Shown: positions 7,562 through 14,917 of the stretch, in pieces
Numbering within the stretch: position 1 is the first letter of the stretch
Layout of the letters: the number at the start of each line of letters is the position of its first letter
NCBI GenBank assembly: GCA_016179185.1
Contig: JACORW010000083.1
Location: 1-32,271 of the forward strand
DNA from: Gammaproteobacteria bacterium
GTDB taxonomy: Bacteria > Pseudomonadota > Gammaproteobacteria > Eutrophobiales > Eutrophobiaceae
Direction of reading: 5' to 3'
Length of the DNA: 32,271 nt
The notes under the pieces: model-generated
Told to the model about the DNA's origin: nothing
What the model saw: the letters and a program-made list of their open reading frames with translations, nothing else
The model's database searches: none
Program-made: the position numbers and the translations under genes

Positions 7562-8992
7562 ATGAATGTCAGTGAATACATCCGTCAGGATGCCACCGGG
7601 CTGGCGCAACTGATTCGCGACGGCGAGGTGACCGCAGCCGAGGCTCAAACCTGCGCATGCCAGGTCATTGCCCGGCATAACCCGGCCATCAATGCTGTGG
7701 TCGAGGTCTTTCCGACGGCCGTTGCGTCACTGCCGTCCGTCCACGCACCCTTTGCCGGCGTGCCGTTCCTGGTCAAGGATCTGGTGATACATGCCGCCGG
7801 CCAGACCATGGAGATGGGCAGTCGGTTGTGTTTGGGATTCAAGGCGCCGGCCCACGACACCGACCTGATGCGGCGCTTCAGGCAGGCGGGGCTCGTGACG
7901 ACGGGCCGCACGACGACGCCGGAGTTCGGTTACTGCCCGACCACCGAAACCGTGCTGTGCGGCCCGACGCGGAATCCATGGGACCTGGCGCGCATGCCGG
8001 GCGGCTCCAGCGGCGGTTCGGCCGCGGCAGTGGCCGCCGGCATGGTGCCCATGGCCCATGCCAATGACGGCGGCGGTTCCATTCGCATTCCGGCGTCATG
8101 CTGCGGCCTCGTGGGTCTCAAGCCGACCCGCGGCCGCACGCCTACGGGGCCGGACCACCATGATCCGCTCTCCGGTCTGGGGGTCGAATTCGCTGTGACC
8201 CGCACGGTTCGCGATGCGGCGGCGCTTCTGGACGCGGTCCAGGGTCCGGGCGAGGGCGATGGATACGTCATTCCCCCGCCAACCCGTCCCTACACAAAAG
8301 AATTGCAGGCGGCACCGGGCCGGTTGCGGATCGGTTTTACCGAGCATGCCTGGTCCGGGGTGTTCATCGATCCGGAGGTCTGCGCCGGCGTGCGCCGCAG
8401 CGCCGGGCAGCTTGCGGCCCTCGGGCACAATGTCGAGGAGGCGCGCCCCGAATTCGATCACGCGCGGTATCTCGACGCCACGCACATTATCTGGTGCGCC
8501 AACGTGGCCGCTTGGGTCGACCAGATTGCCAACCTGACCGGCCGGAAGGTTGATGACTCCACGCTGGAGGCCACGACGTTGGCTTGCTGGAAACAGGGCC
8601 GCGCGTACAAGGCGTCCGACCTGCTGGGCGCGCTGGCCGCAAACAATGAAATCAGCCGGAAGGTTGCCGCCTTTTTCAGGGATTACGATCTGCTGCTGAC
8701 ACCGGTCACTGCACAGCCGCCTTTGCTTCTGGGCACACTGAATGCCAACGATGCAACACTGGATGCGCGTGGCTGGACCGAAAAGGCATTCGCTTTCTGC
8801 CCGTTCACCGCACTGTTCAACACCACCGGGCAGCCTGCCATATCGCTGCCATTGCATCGAAGCGCCGCGGGGCTCCCCATAGGCATGCAACTGGCGGGCC
8901 GCTGGGGCGATGAGGCGACCCTGTTCCGCGTTGCGCGCCAGCTGGAAGAGGCCCATCCGTGGCCGCAGGTGGCAAATGTCGTGAAAAGTTGA
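7562..8992 (+). CDS. Amidase-signature hydrolase (NylA-like)
   Basis: Hydrolyses a carboxamide bond; 476 residues, typical of amidase-signature enzymes. The Ser-cisSer-Lys triad is complete: K72 (VKD), cis-Ser S149 in MPGGSSGGSAAA, and nucleophile S173 in GGGSIRIPAS, 24 residues later as in FAAH. The numbering almost equals that of 6-aminohexanoate-cyclic-dimer hydrolase (K72/S150/S174, recalled), and the C-terminal FFRDYDLLLTPV block also fits that subgroup. No signal peptide, so cytoplasmic. ATG 7562 is chosen over an upstream GTG because family similarity begins there. It diverges from the TonB receptor and may process what that receptor imports. The last codons (VKS and stop) lie inside a dispersed repeat arm. 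GatA is excluded by the lack of gatB/gatC. The substrate is unknown. Confidence 0.9.
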   Translation: MNVSEYIRQDATGLAQLIRDGEVTAAEAQTCACQVIARHNPAINAVVEVFPTAVASLPSVHAPFAGVPFLVKDLVIHAAGQTMEMGSRLCLGFKAPAHDTDLMRRFRQAGLVTTGRTTTPEFGYCPTTETVLCGPTRNPWDLARMPGGSSGGSAAAVAAGMVPMAHANDGGGSIRIPASCCGLVGLKPTRGRTPTGPDHHDPLSGLGVEFAVTRTVRDAAALLDAVQGPGEGDGYVIPPPTRPYTKELQAAPGRLRIGFTEHAWSGVFIDPEVCAGVRRSAGQLAALGHNVEEARPEFDHARYLDATHIIWCANVAAWVDQIANLTGRKVDDSTLEATTLACWKQGRAYKASDLLGALAANNEISRKVAAFFRDYDLLLTPVTAQPPLLLGTLNANDATLDARGWTEKAFAFCPFTALFNTTGQPAISLPLHRSAAGLPIGMQLAGRWGDEATLFRVARQLEEAHPWPQVANVVKS

Positions 8993-9081
8993 AAGTGAAG
9001 AGACCGTGAATACGATTTTGGGTTCAAGATGGCCCTGAATGCATGTTGTACTTTGCACTTTTCACTTTCCACTTTTCACTT
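8981..9081. repeat. Intergenic AAAGTG-type inverted repeat, copy 2
   Basis: Left arm GTGAAAAGTTGAAAGTGAAG (8981-9000) overlaps the amidase stop codon. The right arm (9050-9081) is its pyrimidine-rich complement, with blocks TTTGCAC, TTTTCACTTTCCAC and TTTTCACTT. About 50 bp of unrelated sequence separates them. The same words occur at 182-293 and 30144-30250, so this is one copy of a dispersed intergenic family. No gene is visible in it. Confidence 0.6.
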
Positions 9082-9112
9082 GTATCGGAGGCGAATTGCT
9101 TTTCGTAACTTT

Positions 9113-9475
9113 ATGACAACCCCTGACTCCCCCCGTTTGGTTATCGAGGAGTACATTGCCGCCTGCCGCGCCGGTAACGTCGCGCGCCTGCGGGCGATTT
9201 TTCACCCGCAGGCGTTGATGACCGGCTATCTCGCCGGGCAGTTCCTGTGCGGGCCGCCGGAACCGTTCTTTGCCGCCGTGCAGAGCCAGCCGGCGCCGGA
9301 CAAGTCCGGTGCCGACTACCGGGCGGAGATTGTTTCGGTGGAGGTGACCGGCGACGTCGCGACCGCGACATTGCGCGAATGGGGATATCTCGGGCTCGAT
9401 TTCACGGACCACTTCCATCTCGTGCGGGTGGAAGGGAAATGGAAGATTGCGAGCAAGACGTTTACTTCACACTGA
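9113..9475 (+). CDS. NTF2-like protein (putative lumazine-binding type)
   Basis: A 120-residue cone-fold protein of the NTF2-like superfamily. It has the opening helix VIEEYIAACRAGNVARLRAIFHP, the SnoaL-like body and the closing strands HFHLVRVEGKWKIASKTF that mark the 'putative lumazine-binding' group. Members are small ligand-binding proteins or enzymes of varied role, so no reaction can be assigned. ATG 9113 is used; the only SD-like element (CGGAGG, 9085-9090) is over 20 nt upstream, which leaves the start somewhat open. It lies 22 nt before the Nudix/MBL fusion on the same strand and is probably co-transcribed with it. It is separated from the amidase by repeat copy 2. Confidence 0.8.
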   Translation: MTTPDSPRLVIEEYIAACRAGNVARLRAIFHPQALMTGYLAGQFLCGPPEPFFAAVQSQPAPDKSGADYRAEIVSVEVTGDVATATLREWGYLGLDFTDHFHLVRVEGKWKIASKTFTSH

Positions 9476-9497
9476 AGAAGGCAGAAGGTAGACCTTC

Positions 9498-10877
9498 TTG
9501 TCAACTCCAAAACTCGCCGCTTCCGTAATAATCGCCCGTGAACAGCGCGACGGCATGACAGTCCTGCTGGTCCGCCGGGCGCCGGAGATGCGCTTCTTCG
9601 GCGGCTACTGGGCGTTTCCCGGCGGCAACGTCGCCGGAGCGGACAGCAGCTCGCCCGGCGAGCCCGAGAATCTGGTGCTGCAGCGCTGCGCGCGGCGCGA
9701 ACTCGCCGAGGAAACGGGGCTGGTTGCGGATTCATTGCTGCCGGTGTGCCGGATGACAACGCCGCCGTTTTACCCGGTACGCTATGAGACACAGTTTTAT
9801 CTGTCGTCCGCCGGGCCCGGCGCGGAACCGACCCTCCCCGGCAGCGAGCTGGTGGAATGGGGCTGGTTTGATGCGGGCGACGCCGTGCGCGCGTGGGAGC
9901 GCGGAGAAATGGAGATAGCGCCGCCGGTGCTGTTTCTGCTCCGCACGCTGGGGCAGTATGGCTTGCGCGACCTTCCCGCGCGGGCCGCCGCAATGGCGGC
10001 AACATTCGAGTCCGTCGGCGTACATCCGGCCTGTTTCTCCCCGGGAATGTTCGTCGCGCCATTGCGCACGCCGACGCTGCCGCCGGCAACGACTACCAAC
10101 ACCGTGATCGCCGGCCACCGGACGCTGTACGTCATTGACCCGGCGACACCCGAGCCCGCCGAGCAGGCGCGGCTGTTCCATCAGATGGATCTCATGCTGG
10201 GCGATGGCGCGCAATTCGAGGCCATTCTGCTGACGCACCACCATCACGATCATGTCGGCGCCGTGAATGCGGTGAGCCGGCGTTTCCGCCTGCCGGTGCG
10301 GGCGCATGCGCTCACGTTCGAGCGCGTTGCCGGGGATTACCTGCGCGGCGAGCCCCTGGCCGACGGCGACCGGATCCCGCTGGGCCTGGCCCCGGACGGC
10401 ACCCCCGCATGGCATCTGGACGTGGTGCACACGCCGGGACACGCGGTGGATCATCTGTGTTTCATGGACAGCCGCTACCACACGGCCGTCGTCGGCGACA
10501 TGTTATCCACCATCTCCACGATCCTGATCGATCCGCCCGAAGGACACATGCGCACTTACCTCGACAGCCTGCGCCGCCTGTTGGCAATGCCCATCAAGAC
10601 GCTGATCCCGGCTCATGGGCTCGCGCACCGCGACGGGCACGCGCTCATCCGCGAATTCCTTGAGCACCGCCGCATGCGTGAAGAACAGGCGCTGGCCGCC
10701 CTCAAACCCGAACCCGCGACGGTGGAGTCGCTGGTTCCATTGATATACACCACGACGCCGCCCGGGATGTTTTCCTACGCCGCGCGTTCGCTGCTGGCGG
10801 AACTCATCAAGCTGCGGGAGGAAGGCCGCTGCGAGGAAGCGGCCGGCGGCTGGCGGCTGACGTCACGGGTCGGGTGA
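9498..10877 (+). CDS. Nudix hydrolase / metallo-beta-lactamase fusion
   Basis: A single 459-residue protein with two hydrolase domains. Residues ~5-155 are a Nudix domain of the coenzyme-A pyrophosphatase style: RRAPEMRFFGGYWAFPGG, then after an insertion the Nudix helix RELAEETGL (67-75). Residues ~190-455 are a LACTB2-like metallo-beta-lactamase domain with HHHHDH at 247-252, HTPGHAVDH, a metal-binding GD and the C-terminal HR-RE helix typical of that group. Nudix enzymes cleave nucleoside diphosphate links; LACTB2-like proteins cleave RNA or thioesters, so action on acyl-CoA compounds is conceivable but unproven. The start is TTG with AAGG about 9 nt upstream. No break in the frame suggests an artefactual fusion. 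Confidence 0.85.
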   Translation: MSTPKLAASVIIAREQRDGMTVLLVRRAPEMRFFGGYWAFPGGNVAGADSSSPGEPENLVLQRCARRELAEETGLVADSLLPVCRMTTPPFYPVRYETQFYLSSAGPGAEPTLPGSELVEWGWFDAGDAVRAWERGEMEIAPPVLFLLRTLGQYGLRDLPARAAAMAATFESVGVHPACFSPGMFVAPLRTPTLPPATTTNTVIAGHRTLYVIDPATPEPAEQARLFHQMDLMLGDGAQFEAILLTHHHHDHVGAVNAVSRRFRLPVRAHALTFERVAGDYLRGEPLADGDRIPLGLAPDGTPAWHLDVVHTPGHAVDHLCFMDSRYHTAVVGDMLSTISTILIDPPEGHMRTYLDSLRRLLAMPIKTLIPAHGLAHRDGHALIREFLEHRRMREEQALAALKPEPATVESLVPLIYTTTPPGMFSYAARSLLAELIKLREEGRCEEAAGGWRLTSRVG

Positions 10878-10969
10878 ATGCAATGCTGTGGGGCCGGGCC
10901 GCTCCGGACATCCTGTCCTCGCGCGGCATTCCCCACATCCTGTGGATCGTTTATCCCGGCCAACTTTGT

Positions 10970-10995
10970 GGGCCGGCATGAAGCCGGCCCTACAG
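10970..10995. repeat. GCCGGC hairpin repeat (REP-like), copy 1
   Basis: A perfect 8-bp stem GGGCCGGC / GCCGGCCC with loop ATGAA, followed by TACAG, lies between the convergent Nudix/MBL and EthD genes. The related copy at 30118-30133 has the same GCCGGC arms and is preceded by TACA. An extra CCGGCC at 10957-10962 can form an alternative stem. The position between convergent genes would also allow it to stop transcription. Confidence 0.65.
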
Positions 10996-11004
10996 AAAAT
11001 CGAG

Positions 11005-11313
11005 TCACATCAAGCGTTCGTCGATCTGCACCTGCGGCTCGATATTCGAGAAATTCGGGATGTCGCCCATGATCTCCTCTGCGTGCGGTCCGAAGGTCTT
11101 TTCAAACGTCGGCACATCGTCAAAGAACAGGCTGGCCATGGTGACGAATCCCGCCGGCTTGCCTCCCGGCGCGCCGACGCCCTTGAATACCCGCACGTCC
11201 TTCAATGGGGCGCCCAGCAGCCGTTTCACCAGCGGCATGTGCGTCTTCAGATAATAGTCGTAGTTGAATGTCCCGCCGGCCTTGTTCGGATACATCACGA
11301 TAACGCGAATCAT
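11005..11313 (-). CDS. EthD family protein
   Basis: A 102-residue dimeric alpha-beta barrel protein of the EthD family (IRVIVMYPNKAGGTFNYDYY, THMPLVKRLLG, F-DD-F pattern late). EthD was first found as a protein needed for ethyl tert-butyl ether oxidation. Homologues occur beside many oxidative pathways and their exact role is usually unknown. The start is clear: ATG 11313 follows AAGGAGAG by about 5 nt. The gene lies downstream of the FAD oxidoreductase on the same strand but separated by ~150 bp with three inverted repeats, so it may have its own promoter. Confidence 0.85.
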   Translation of the reverse strand: MIRVIVMYPNKAGGTFNYDYYLKTHMPLVKRLLGAPLKDVRVFKGVGAPGGKPAGFVTMASLFFDDVPTFEKTFGPHAEEIMGDIPNFSNIEPQVQIDERLM

Positions 11314-11364
11314 GCTTCTCTCCTTATATATGTCAGTAAAGACAAATGCCCGGTCCCGATCCCG

Positions 11365-11467
11365 GGGAATTATATTCCCGCCCGGATGTGGGAACCACGC
11401 CTGGGATTGCCCGGAAACTGCCGGGTGGTTCCGTCGCGCGAAGCAACCGCACTGACTTCGCAGTCAG
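11365..11467. repeat. Three inverted repeats between FAD oxidoreductase and EthD genes
   Basis: Three stems are visible: 11365-11379 (GGGAAT/ATTCCC, loop TAT), 11391-11432 (GGAACCAC/GTGGTTCC enclosing a CCCGG/CCGGG pair) and 11452-11467 (CTGACT/AGTCAG, loop TCGC), the last overlapping the oxidoreductase stop codon. No T-run follows, so a classical terminator is not supported. They may act as processing or attenuation structures. Confidence 0.5.
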
Positions 11468-13041
11468 AGCATGCCCGCCAGTTGATAACCGGAGCCGCCG
11501 CTGAGTCCGGGACCCGGATGGGTGGAAGCGCCGATGTGATAGAGGCGGCGGAACGGCGTGGTGTATCCCCTCGTGCCCCGCAGCGGGCGCCACAACAGGA
11601 ATTGATCCGGCGTGCACGCGCCGCCGTAGGGGTCGCCACCGACAAGATTGATATTGACGCGCTCCAGGTCCGCCGGTGACAGCGCCGTGCGGCCGATGAT
11701 CTGCTCCCGCAGGCCGGGCATGTGGCGGCAGATCCGTGCAACGATGCGATCGGCATACCGCTCGCGCACGTATTCCGTCCATTGTCCGGACGTTGGGACC
11801 GCGATCTCGCCCGCAGCGTCTCCCTTGATGACGGAAGGCAGCTCCTGCAACTGAATCCATAACATCCCCTTTCCGGCGGGTACCCGGGAGGGATCCAGCG
11901 CCGCCGGCTGACCCACGACGATGGTGCCCTCCGCCGGCAGCAGCCCCCGGTCGCATTCGTTGCCTGCCCGCGATACGCCGTCCAGTCCCGGCGTCAGATG
12001 CGCCATGGCGACGCGATCCAGTTCCGGTGCCTGCCAGCGCACGGGCTGTTTCAGCGCCAGGTGGATCTGCATGTCCGCCCGCCCATGGCGGAACTGGACG
12101 GCCTGCCGGGTGATGGCGGCTGGAACCGGCGCCGAGGACAGCAGGCGCGTGTACAACTGGCTTGGCGTGACGCTGCAGATGACACCGCGGCTGGCGGAAT
12201 ATTTCCTTCCGTCGGCCGTCTGCACCGCACGCGCAGTGCCCTGCTCCACAACAACCTGCGTTACGTCGGCGCCGGTCTCCATCCCGCCGCCGTGCGCGCG
12301 AATGCAGCGCGCGAACGCCTCCACGAGGTTCATGCCCCCGCCCCGCACTACGGGACAGCCCGCCGTTTCCAGCGTGAAGGCAATCAACCGCGCCATGTGT
12401 CCGGAACCCGGGGCCTCCGTGCTGATCCCCGCGTGGGGCGGCCACGGCGCGAGACAGGCACGAACGACATCGGAATGAAAGGTCTGTTCCAGCCACGCGC
12501 GCGCGCTTTGCAGACCGTATCCGGAAAATTCCGACAACCCTTTGAGCCCGACGCGCCGCAAGGTGTTCCACACTGTGCGCGCGGTGGCCCAGCTCACCAG
12601 CCTGCCGCCCACGAGCTGGAGCGTGAGCGCAAGCGTCTGCCCGAATTCAGCCATGGCCGCGGCGTAACGATCACCATCACCGGCGCAAGCCGCATTCATC
12701 GCGGCAATGTTTTTCTCCCGCGATGCATGCAAAACGAAATGCCGCCCGTCCGGAAGCACGACAGCCGCCGGCGTATCGGTATTGCAATAGCGCAGACCGT
12801 GGCGTTCCAGGTCCGCGCGCAGCCCGGCGTAGCCAGGCGAGGTCACGAACAACGGGTGCCAGCAGGCCAGAACGTCATGCAGGAATCCCGGCTGCGTCAG
12901 TTCCTCTGTGCGGATGCAACCGCCGGGTCGGTCGTTGCGTTCCAGCACGCGTACCTTGTGGCCCTTTTTCGCCAGCAGCGCCGCGCACACCAATGCATTG
13001 ATGCCGCTGCCCACAATGACAAAGTCGCTGCTGAAATTCAT
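11464..13041 (-). CDS. FAD-dependent oxidoreductase, phytoene-desaturase-like
   Basis: A 525-residue flavoprotein of the COG1233 group (phytoene dehydrogenase and related amine-oxidase-fold enzymes). The dinucleotide-binding motif is at the N-terminus: FVIVGSGINALVCAALLAKKG, followed by VRVLERNDRPGGCIRT. The FAD-closing segment LYHIGASTHPGPGLSGGSGY lies at the C-terminus. Family members desaturate or isomerise hydrophobic substrates; with no carotenoid genes around, a carotenoid role is unlikely. ATG 13041 is placed just before the Rossmann motif. No Shine-Dalgarno precedes it; instead the GACCCC end of an inverted repeat abuts the start. The frame stays open up to an ATG at 13122, so a 27-residue N-terminal extension is possible. 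It diverges from the SDR gene. Confidence 0.85.
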   Translation of the reverse strand: MNFSSDFVIVGSGINALVCAALLAKKGHKVRVLERNDRPGGCIRTEELTQPGFLHDVLACWHPLFVTSPGYAGLRADLERHGLRYCNTDTPAAVVLPDGRHFVLHASREKNIAAMNAACAGDGDRYAAAMAEFGQTLALTLQLVGGRLVSWATARTVWNTLRRVGLKGLSEFSGYGLQSARAWLEQTFHSDVVRACLAPWPPHAGISTEAPGSGHMARLIAFTLETAGCPVVRGGGMNLVEAFARCIRAHGGGMETGADVTQVVVEQGTARAVQTADGRKYSASRGVICSVTPSQLYTRLLSSAPVPAAITRQAVQFRHGRADMQIHLALKQPVRWQAPELDRVAMAHLTPGLDGVSRAGNECDRGLLPAEGTIVVGQPAALDPSRVPAGKGMLWIQLQELPSVIKGDAAGEIAVPTSGQWTEYVRERYADRIVARICRHMPGLREQIIGRTALSPADLERVNINLVGGDPYGGACTPDQFLLWRPLRGTRGYTTPFRRLYHIGASTHPGPGLSGGSGYQLAGML

Positions 13042-13044
13042 GGG

Positions 13045-13113
13045 GTCAGAGTCAATGAAAATCGGGACGCTGCCGATTCCAAAGGGTAGAGTAACATCTT
13101 CATTGACTCCGAC
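13045..13113. repeat. Inverted repeat GTCRGAGTCAATGAA around the divergent start
   Basis: Left arm 13045-13059 (GTCAGAGTCAATGAA) and right arm 13099-13113 (TTCATTGACTCCGAC) are reverse complements with one mismatch in 15. They flank 39 bp within the short divergent spacer of the FAD oxidoreductase and SDR genes. The left arm is preceded by TGGGG, giving TGGGGTCAGA. This resembles the palindrome GGGGTCTGACCCC at 26697-26709. It may be an operator for the divergent pair or a REP-like insertion. Confidence 0.55.
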
Positions 13114-13140
13114 CGCATGCATTGAATTGGAGCAGCCGCC

Positions 13141-13953
13141 ATGAGCATGAACAGATTGCAGGGCAAGGTCGCCATTGTCACCGGTTCAGGACAGGGGATC
13201 GGCCGTGCCATCGCGCGCGTTTTTGCCGCCGAGGGCGCAAAGGTGGTCATCGCCACACGCACGCCCGCACACGGCGAGGCCACGCTCAAACTCATCAAGG
13301 ACGCCGGCCATGAAGCCGCGCACTTCACTGCCGATATCGGCGATGCGCGACAGGCCGCAGGCGTCGTTGACAGGACCGTGAATCACTACGGCCGCATAGA
13401 CATCCTCGTGCACAACGCCGGCTCATTCCTCGGCGGCCCGGTGGCGGAATATTCCGAGGAGGATCTGGAGACCGTGTTGTCGGTAAACCTGAAGGCCTGT
13501 TTCCGGCTTTCAAAGGCCTGCATACCGCACATGCGCAGACAGGGCGGCGGCCGGTTGCTGTTCACGTCTTCGGTCACCGGACCCCGCGTTGCGATGCCCG
13601 GTACGTCCTACTACGCCGCGTCCAAAGGCGGTATTAATGCCTTCATTCGGACCGCGGCCATTGAGCTGGCGCGCGATGCCATCACCGTGAACGGCGTCGA
13701 GCCCGGATACATCAAGACACCGGCGATGGATTTACTGGCGGACGAGGCCGGCCAGGCACAGATGGCGAAGTATGTGCCCATGGGCTGCCTCGGCGATCCG
13801 GATGACGTCGCCTTTGCGATGCTCTATCTGGCGTCGGATGAAGCGCGCTACGTGACCGGCCAGACCATCGTCGTGGACGGCGGCTCCACGCTGCCGGAAA
13901 GTCCCGCGTTTCTCGAAGGCGTGGAAGGAATGAAAGAGCTGAAGGGATCCTGA
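13141..13953 (+). CDS. Short-chain dehydrogenase/reductase (UcpA-like)
   Basis: A classical NAD(P)-dependent SDR of 270 residues in the cytoplasm. The cofactor motif is TGSGQGIG at 14-21, the structural NAG is at 92-94, and the catalytic Tyr-Lys pair is Y158/K162 (YAASK) with the serine at S144 and Asn in VNLKACF. R40 in VVIATR, right after the second strand, suggests NADPH use. The C-terminal TGQTIVVDGGSTLPES is the ending seen in UcpA-type SDRs. The start ATG 13141 follows GGAG by about 10 nt. It diverges from the FAD oxidoreductase, and the two may act on the same hydrophobic alcohol/ketone pathway. The substrate is not known. Confidence 0.9.
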   Translation: MSMNRLQGKVAIVTGSGQGIGRAIARVFAAEGAKVVIATRTPAHGEATLKLIKDAGHEAAHFTADIGDARQAAGVVDRTVNHYGRIDILVHNAGSFLGGPVAEYSEEDLETVLSVNLKACFRLSKACIPHMRRQGGGRLLFTSSVTGPRVAMPGTSYYAASKGGINAFIRTAAIELARDAITVNGVEPGYIKTPAMDLLADEAGQAQMAKYVPMGCLGDPDDVAFAMLYLASDEARYVTGQTIVVDGGSTLPESPAFLEGVEGMKELKGS

Positions 13954-13979
13954 TTGATGCCGACCCGTCCGCACGTCAA

Positions 13980-14096
13980 TCACGCGAGCAGCACCCACGC
14001 GAGAACGGCCGCGACGATTGCAACAAGGGCGATGACGTCCACGACGAATACGGACCGCGACAGTTCCAGGTCGTGCTGTTCGGTTGGTTCCTTCAT
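13980..14096 (-). CDS. Small single-pass membrane protein (38 aa)
   Basis: A short frame not belonging to a known family. The first 15 residues are charged and polar (MKEPTEQHDLELSRS). They are followed by one continuous hydrophobic helix (VFVVDVIALVAIVAAVLAWV and LLA) running to the stop. This layout, a soluble head plus one transmembrane segment, is typical of real bacterial membrane micropeptides. No strong SD is visible upstream of ATG 14096 (GCGGTGTG precedes it). The gene fills the space between the convergent SDR gene and the XRE regulator on the same strand as the latter. Reality as a gene is plausible, not proven. Confidence 0.45.
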   Translation of the reverse strand: MKEPTEQHDLELSRSVFVVDVIALVAIVAAVLAWVLLA

Positions 14097-14197
14097 CACA
14101 CCGCGCTTTTAACATGGAAGGTGTATTCATAACAACAACACGCGGCAAAAATCCCCTCGCCGGGACGGTATTGGTGCTTTGCATACCCCGAAAGGGG

Positions 14198-14524
14198 TCA
14201 GTTGGACTTACGAAAACGGTAGGCAGCCGCGGCGTCCTGGATGGATTCCGCGATGCGCTGGCGTGATTTCAACGGCAGTTCGGCCCAGTCGGACAGCTCG
14301 GGCGGAAGAAACAGATCCTGAATGGACACGCCGAGGGCATGGGCCACGCGCTCCAGCGTATCCTGCGTGTAACCCCGGTTCAGCTCCAGCCGCCGGATGG
14401 TGGTGTGATCCAGCCCCGGCTTGCATTTCTCCGCGAGAGCCCGCTGGGACATTCGAAGCGTTGTTCGATACTTGTGCACGTTGCAACCGGGAGCTTCGGT
14501 CGCATGCTTACCTGAGCGCGGCAT
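14198..14524 (-). CDS. XRE-family helix-turn-helix regulator
   Basis: A 108-residue DNA-binding protein. The XRE/Cro helix-turn-helix spans about residues 17-70: HKYRTTLRMSQRALAEKC, then DHTTIRRLELNRGYTQDTL and VAHALGVSIQDLFLPPE. The C-terminal tail (SRQRIAESIQDAAAAYRF) is helical and may mediate dimerisation. The frame stays open to 14830, and an ATG at 14626 has a GGAG at 7 nt. However, the 34 extra codons are AT-rich and unlike the rest, while a -35/-10 pair ends just before ATG 14524. That later start is preferred. The target is unknown; the second TonB receptor gene lies upstream. Confidence 0.8.
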   Translation of the reverse strand: MPRSGKHATEAPGCNVHKYRTTLRMSQRALAEKCKPGLDHTTIRRLELNRGYTQDTLERVAHALGVSIQDLFLPPELSDWAELPLKSRQRIAESIQDAAAAYRFRKSN

Positions 14525-14530
14525 TACTGC

Positions 14531-14559
14531 ATTATTTGCAACATGAAACAGAACGACAA
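14531..14559 (-). promoter_or_regulatory. Promoter of XRE regulator, apparently leaderless
   Basis: On the minus strand TTGTCG (14554-14559) and AATAAT (14531-14536) are separated by 17 bp, a good sigma-70 layout. The A of ATG 14524 lies 7 bases past the -10 box, exactly where transcription would begin. The message would then have no leader, which fits the lack of a Shine-Dalgarno. This is an inference from spacing only. Confidence 0.5.
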
Positions 14560-14917
14560 TGGCGGGTACTCCACCACAGCGTTTTCTCGTTGCTGCTTTT
14601 AGAACACCATTTGACTCAATGCTCATCGCGTGACTCCGGTTCAACTGTCCGCCCAAGCGTAGTACTTTCGACATCGCCAGCGCCAAGCCGGCGCCGGCGG
14701 AACTTTCACGTAGATCAGTCAGGCGGGCAGCGCAGGGATCCCCGAAGACGGAATCGCAATCTGGATCATGGCTGGACAAGCCGGAAATGCCGGTTGAGGT
14801 CGGATACGCTGAGAGACACGCTGAAGCCACCGTACTTGCTGTTCAATCGGTCCGCTTCGAGAACGAATCGGCGGCCCGAGCCAGTCGCCGAGTTTCAATG
14901 CGAGGACTTGAGGCGAT
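14560..14917. other. No gene recognised
   Basis: This ~360-base stretch lies between the XRE promoter and the end of the second TonB receptor gene. An open frame continues on the minus strand but shows no family features, and its codon use is unlike the neighbours. No strong hairpin with a T-run and no repeat arm was found here. It may be decayed sequence. Confidence 0.5.

Noticed and set aside
14198..14626. XRE regulator start at 14626 with a GGAG ribosome site
   Set aside because: The added codons are AT-rich and contain the promoter-like boxes; kept only as an alternative.
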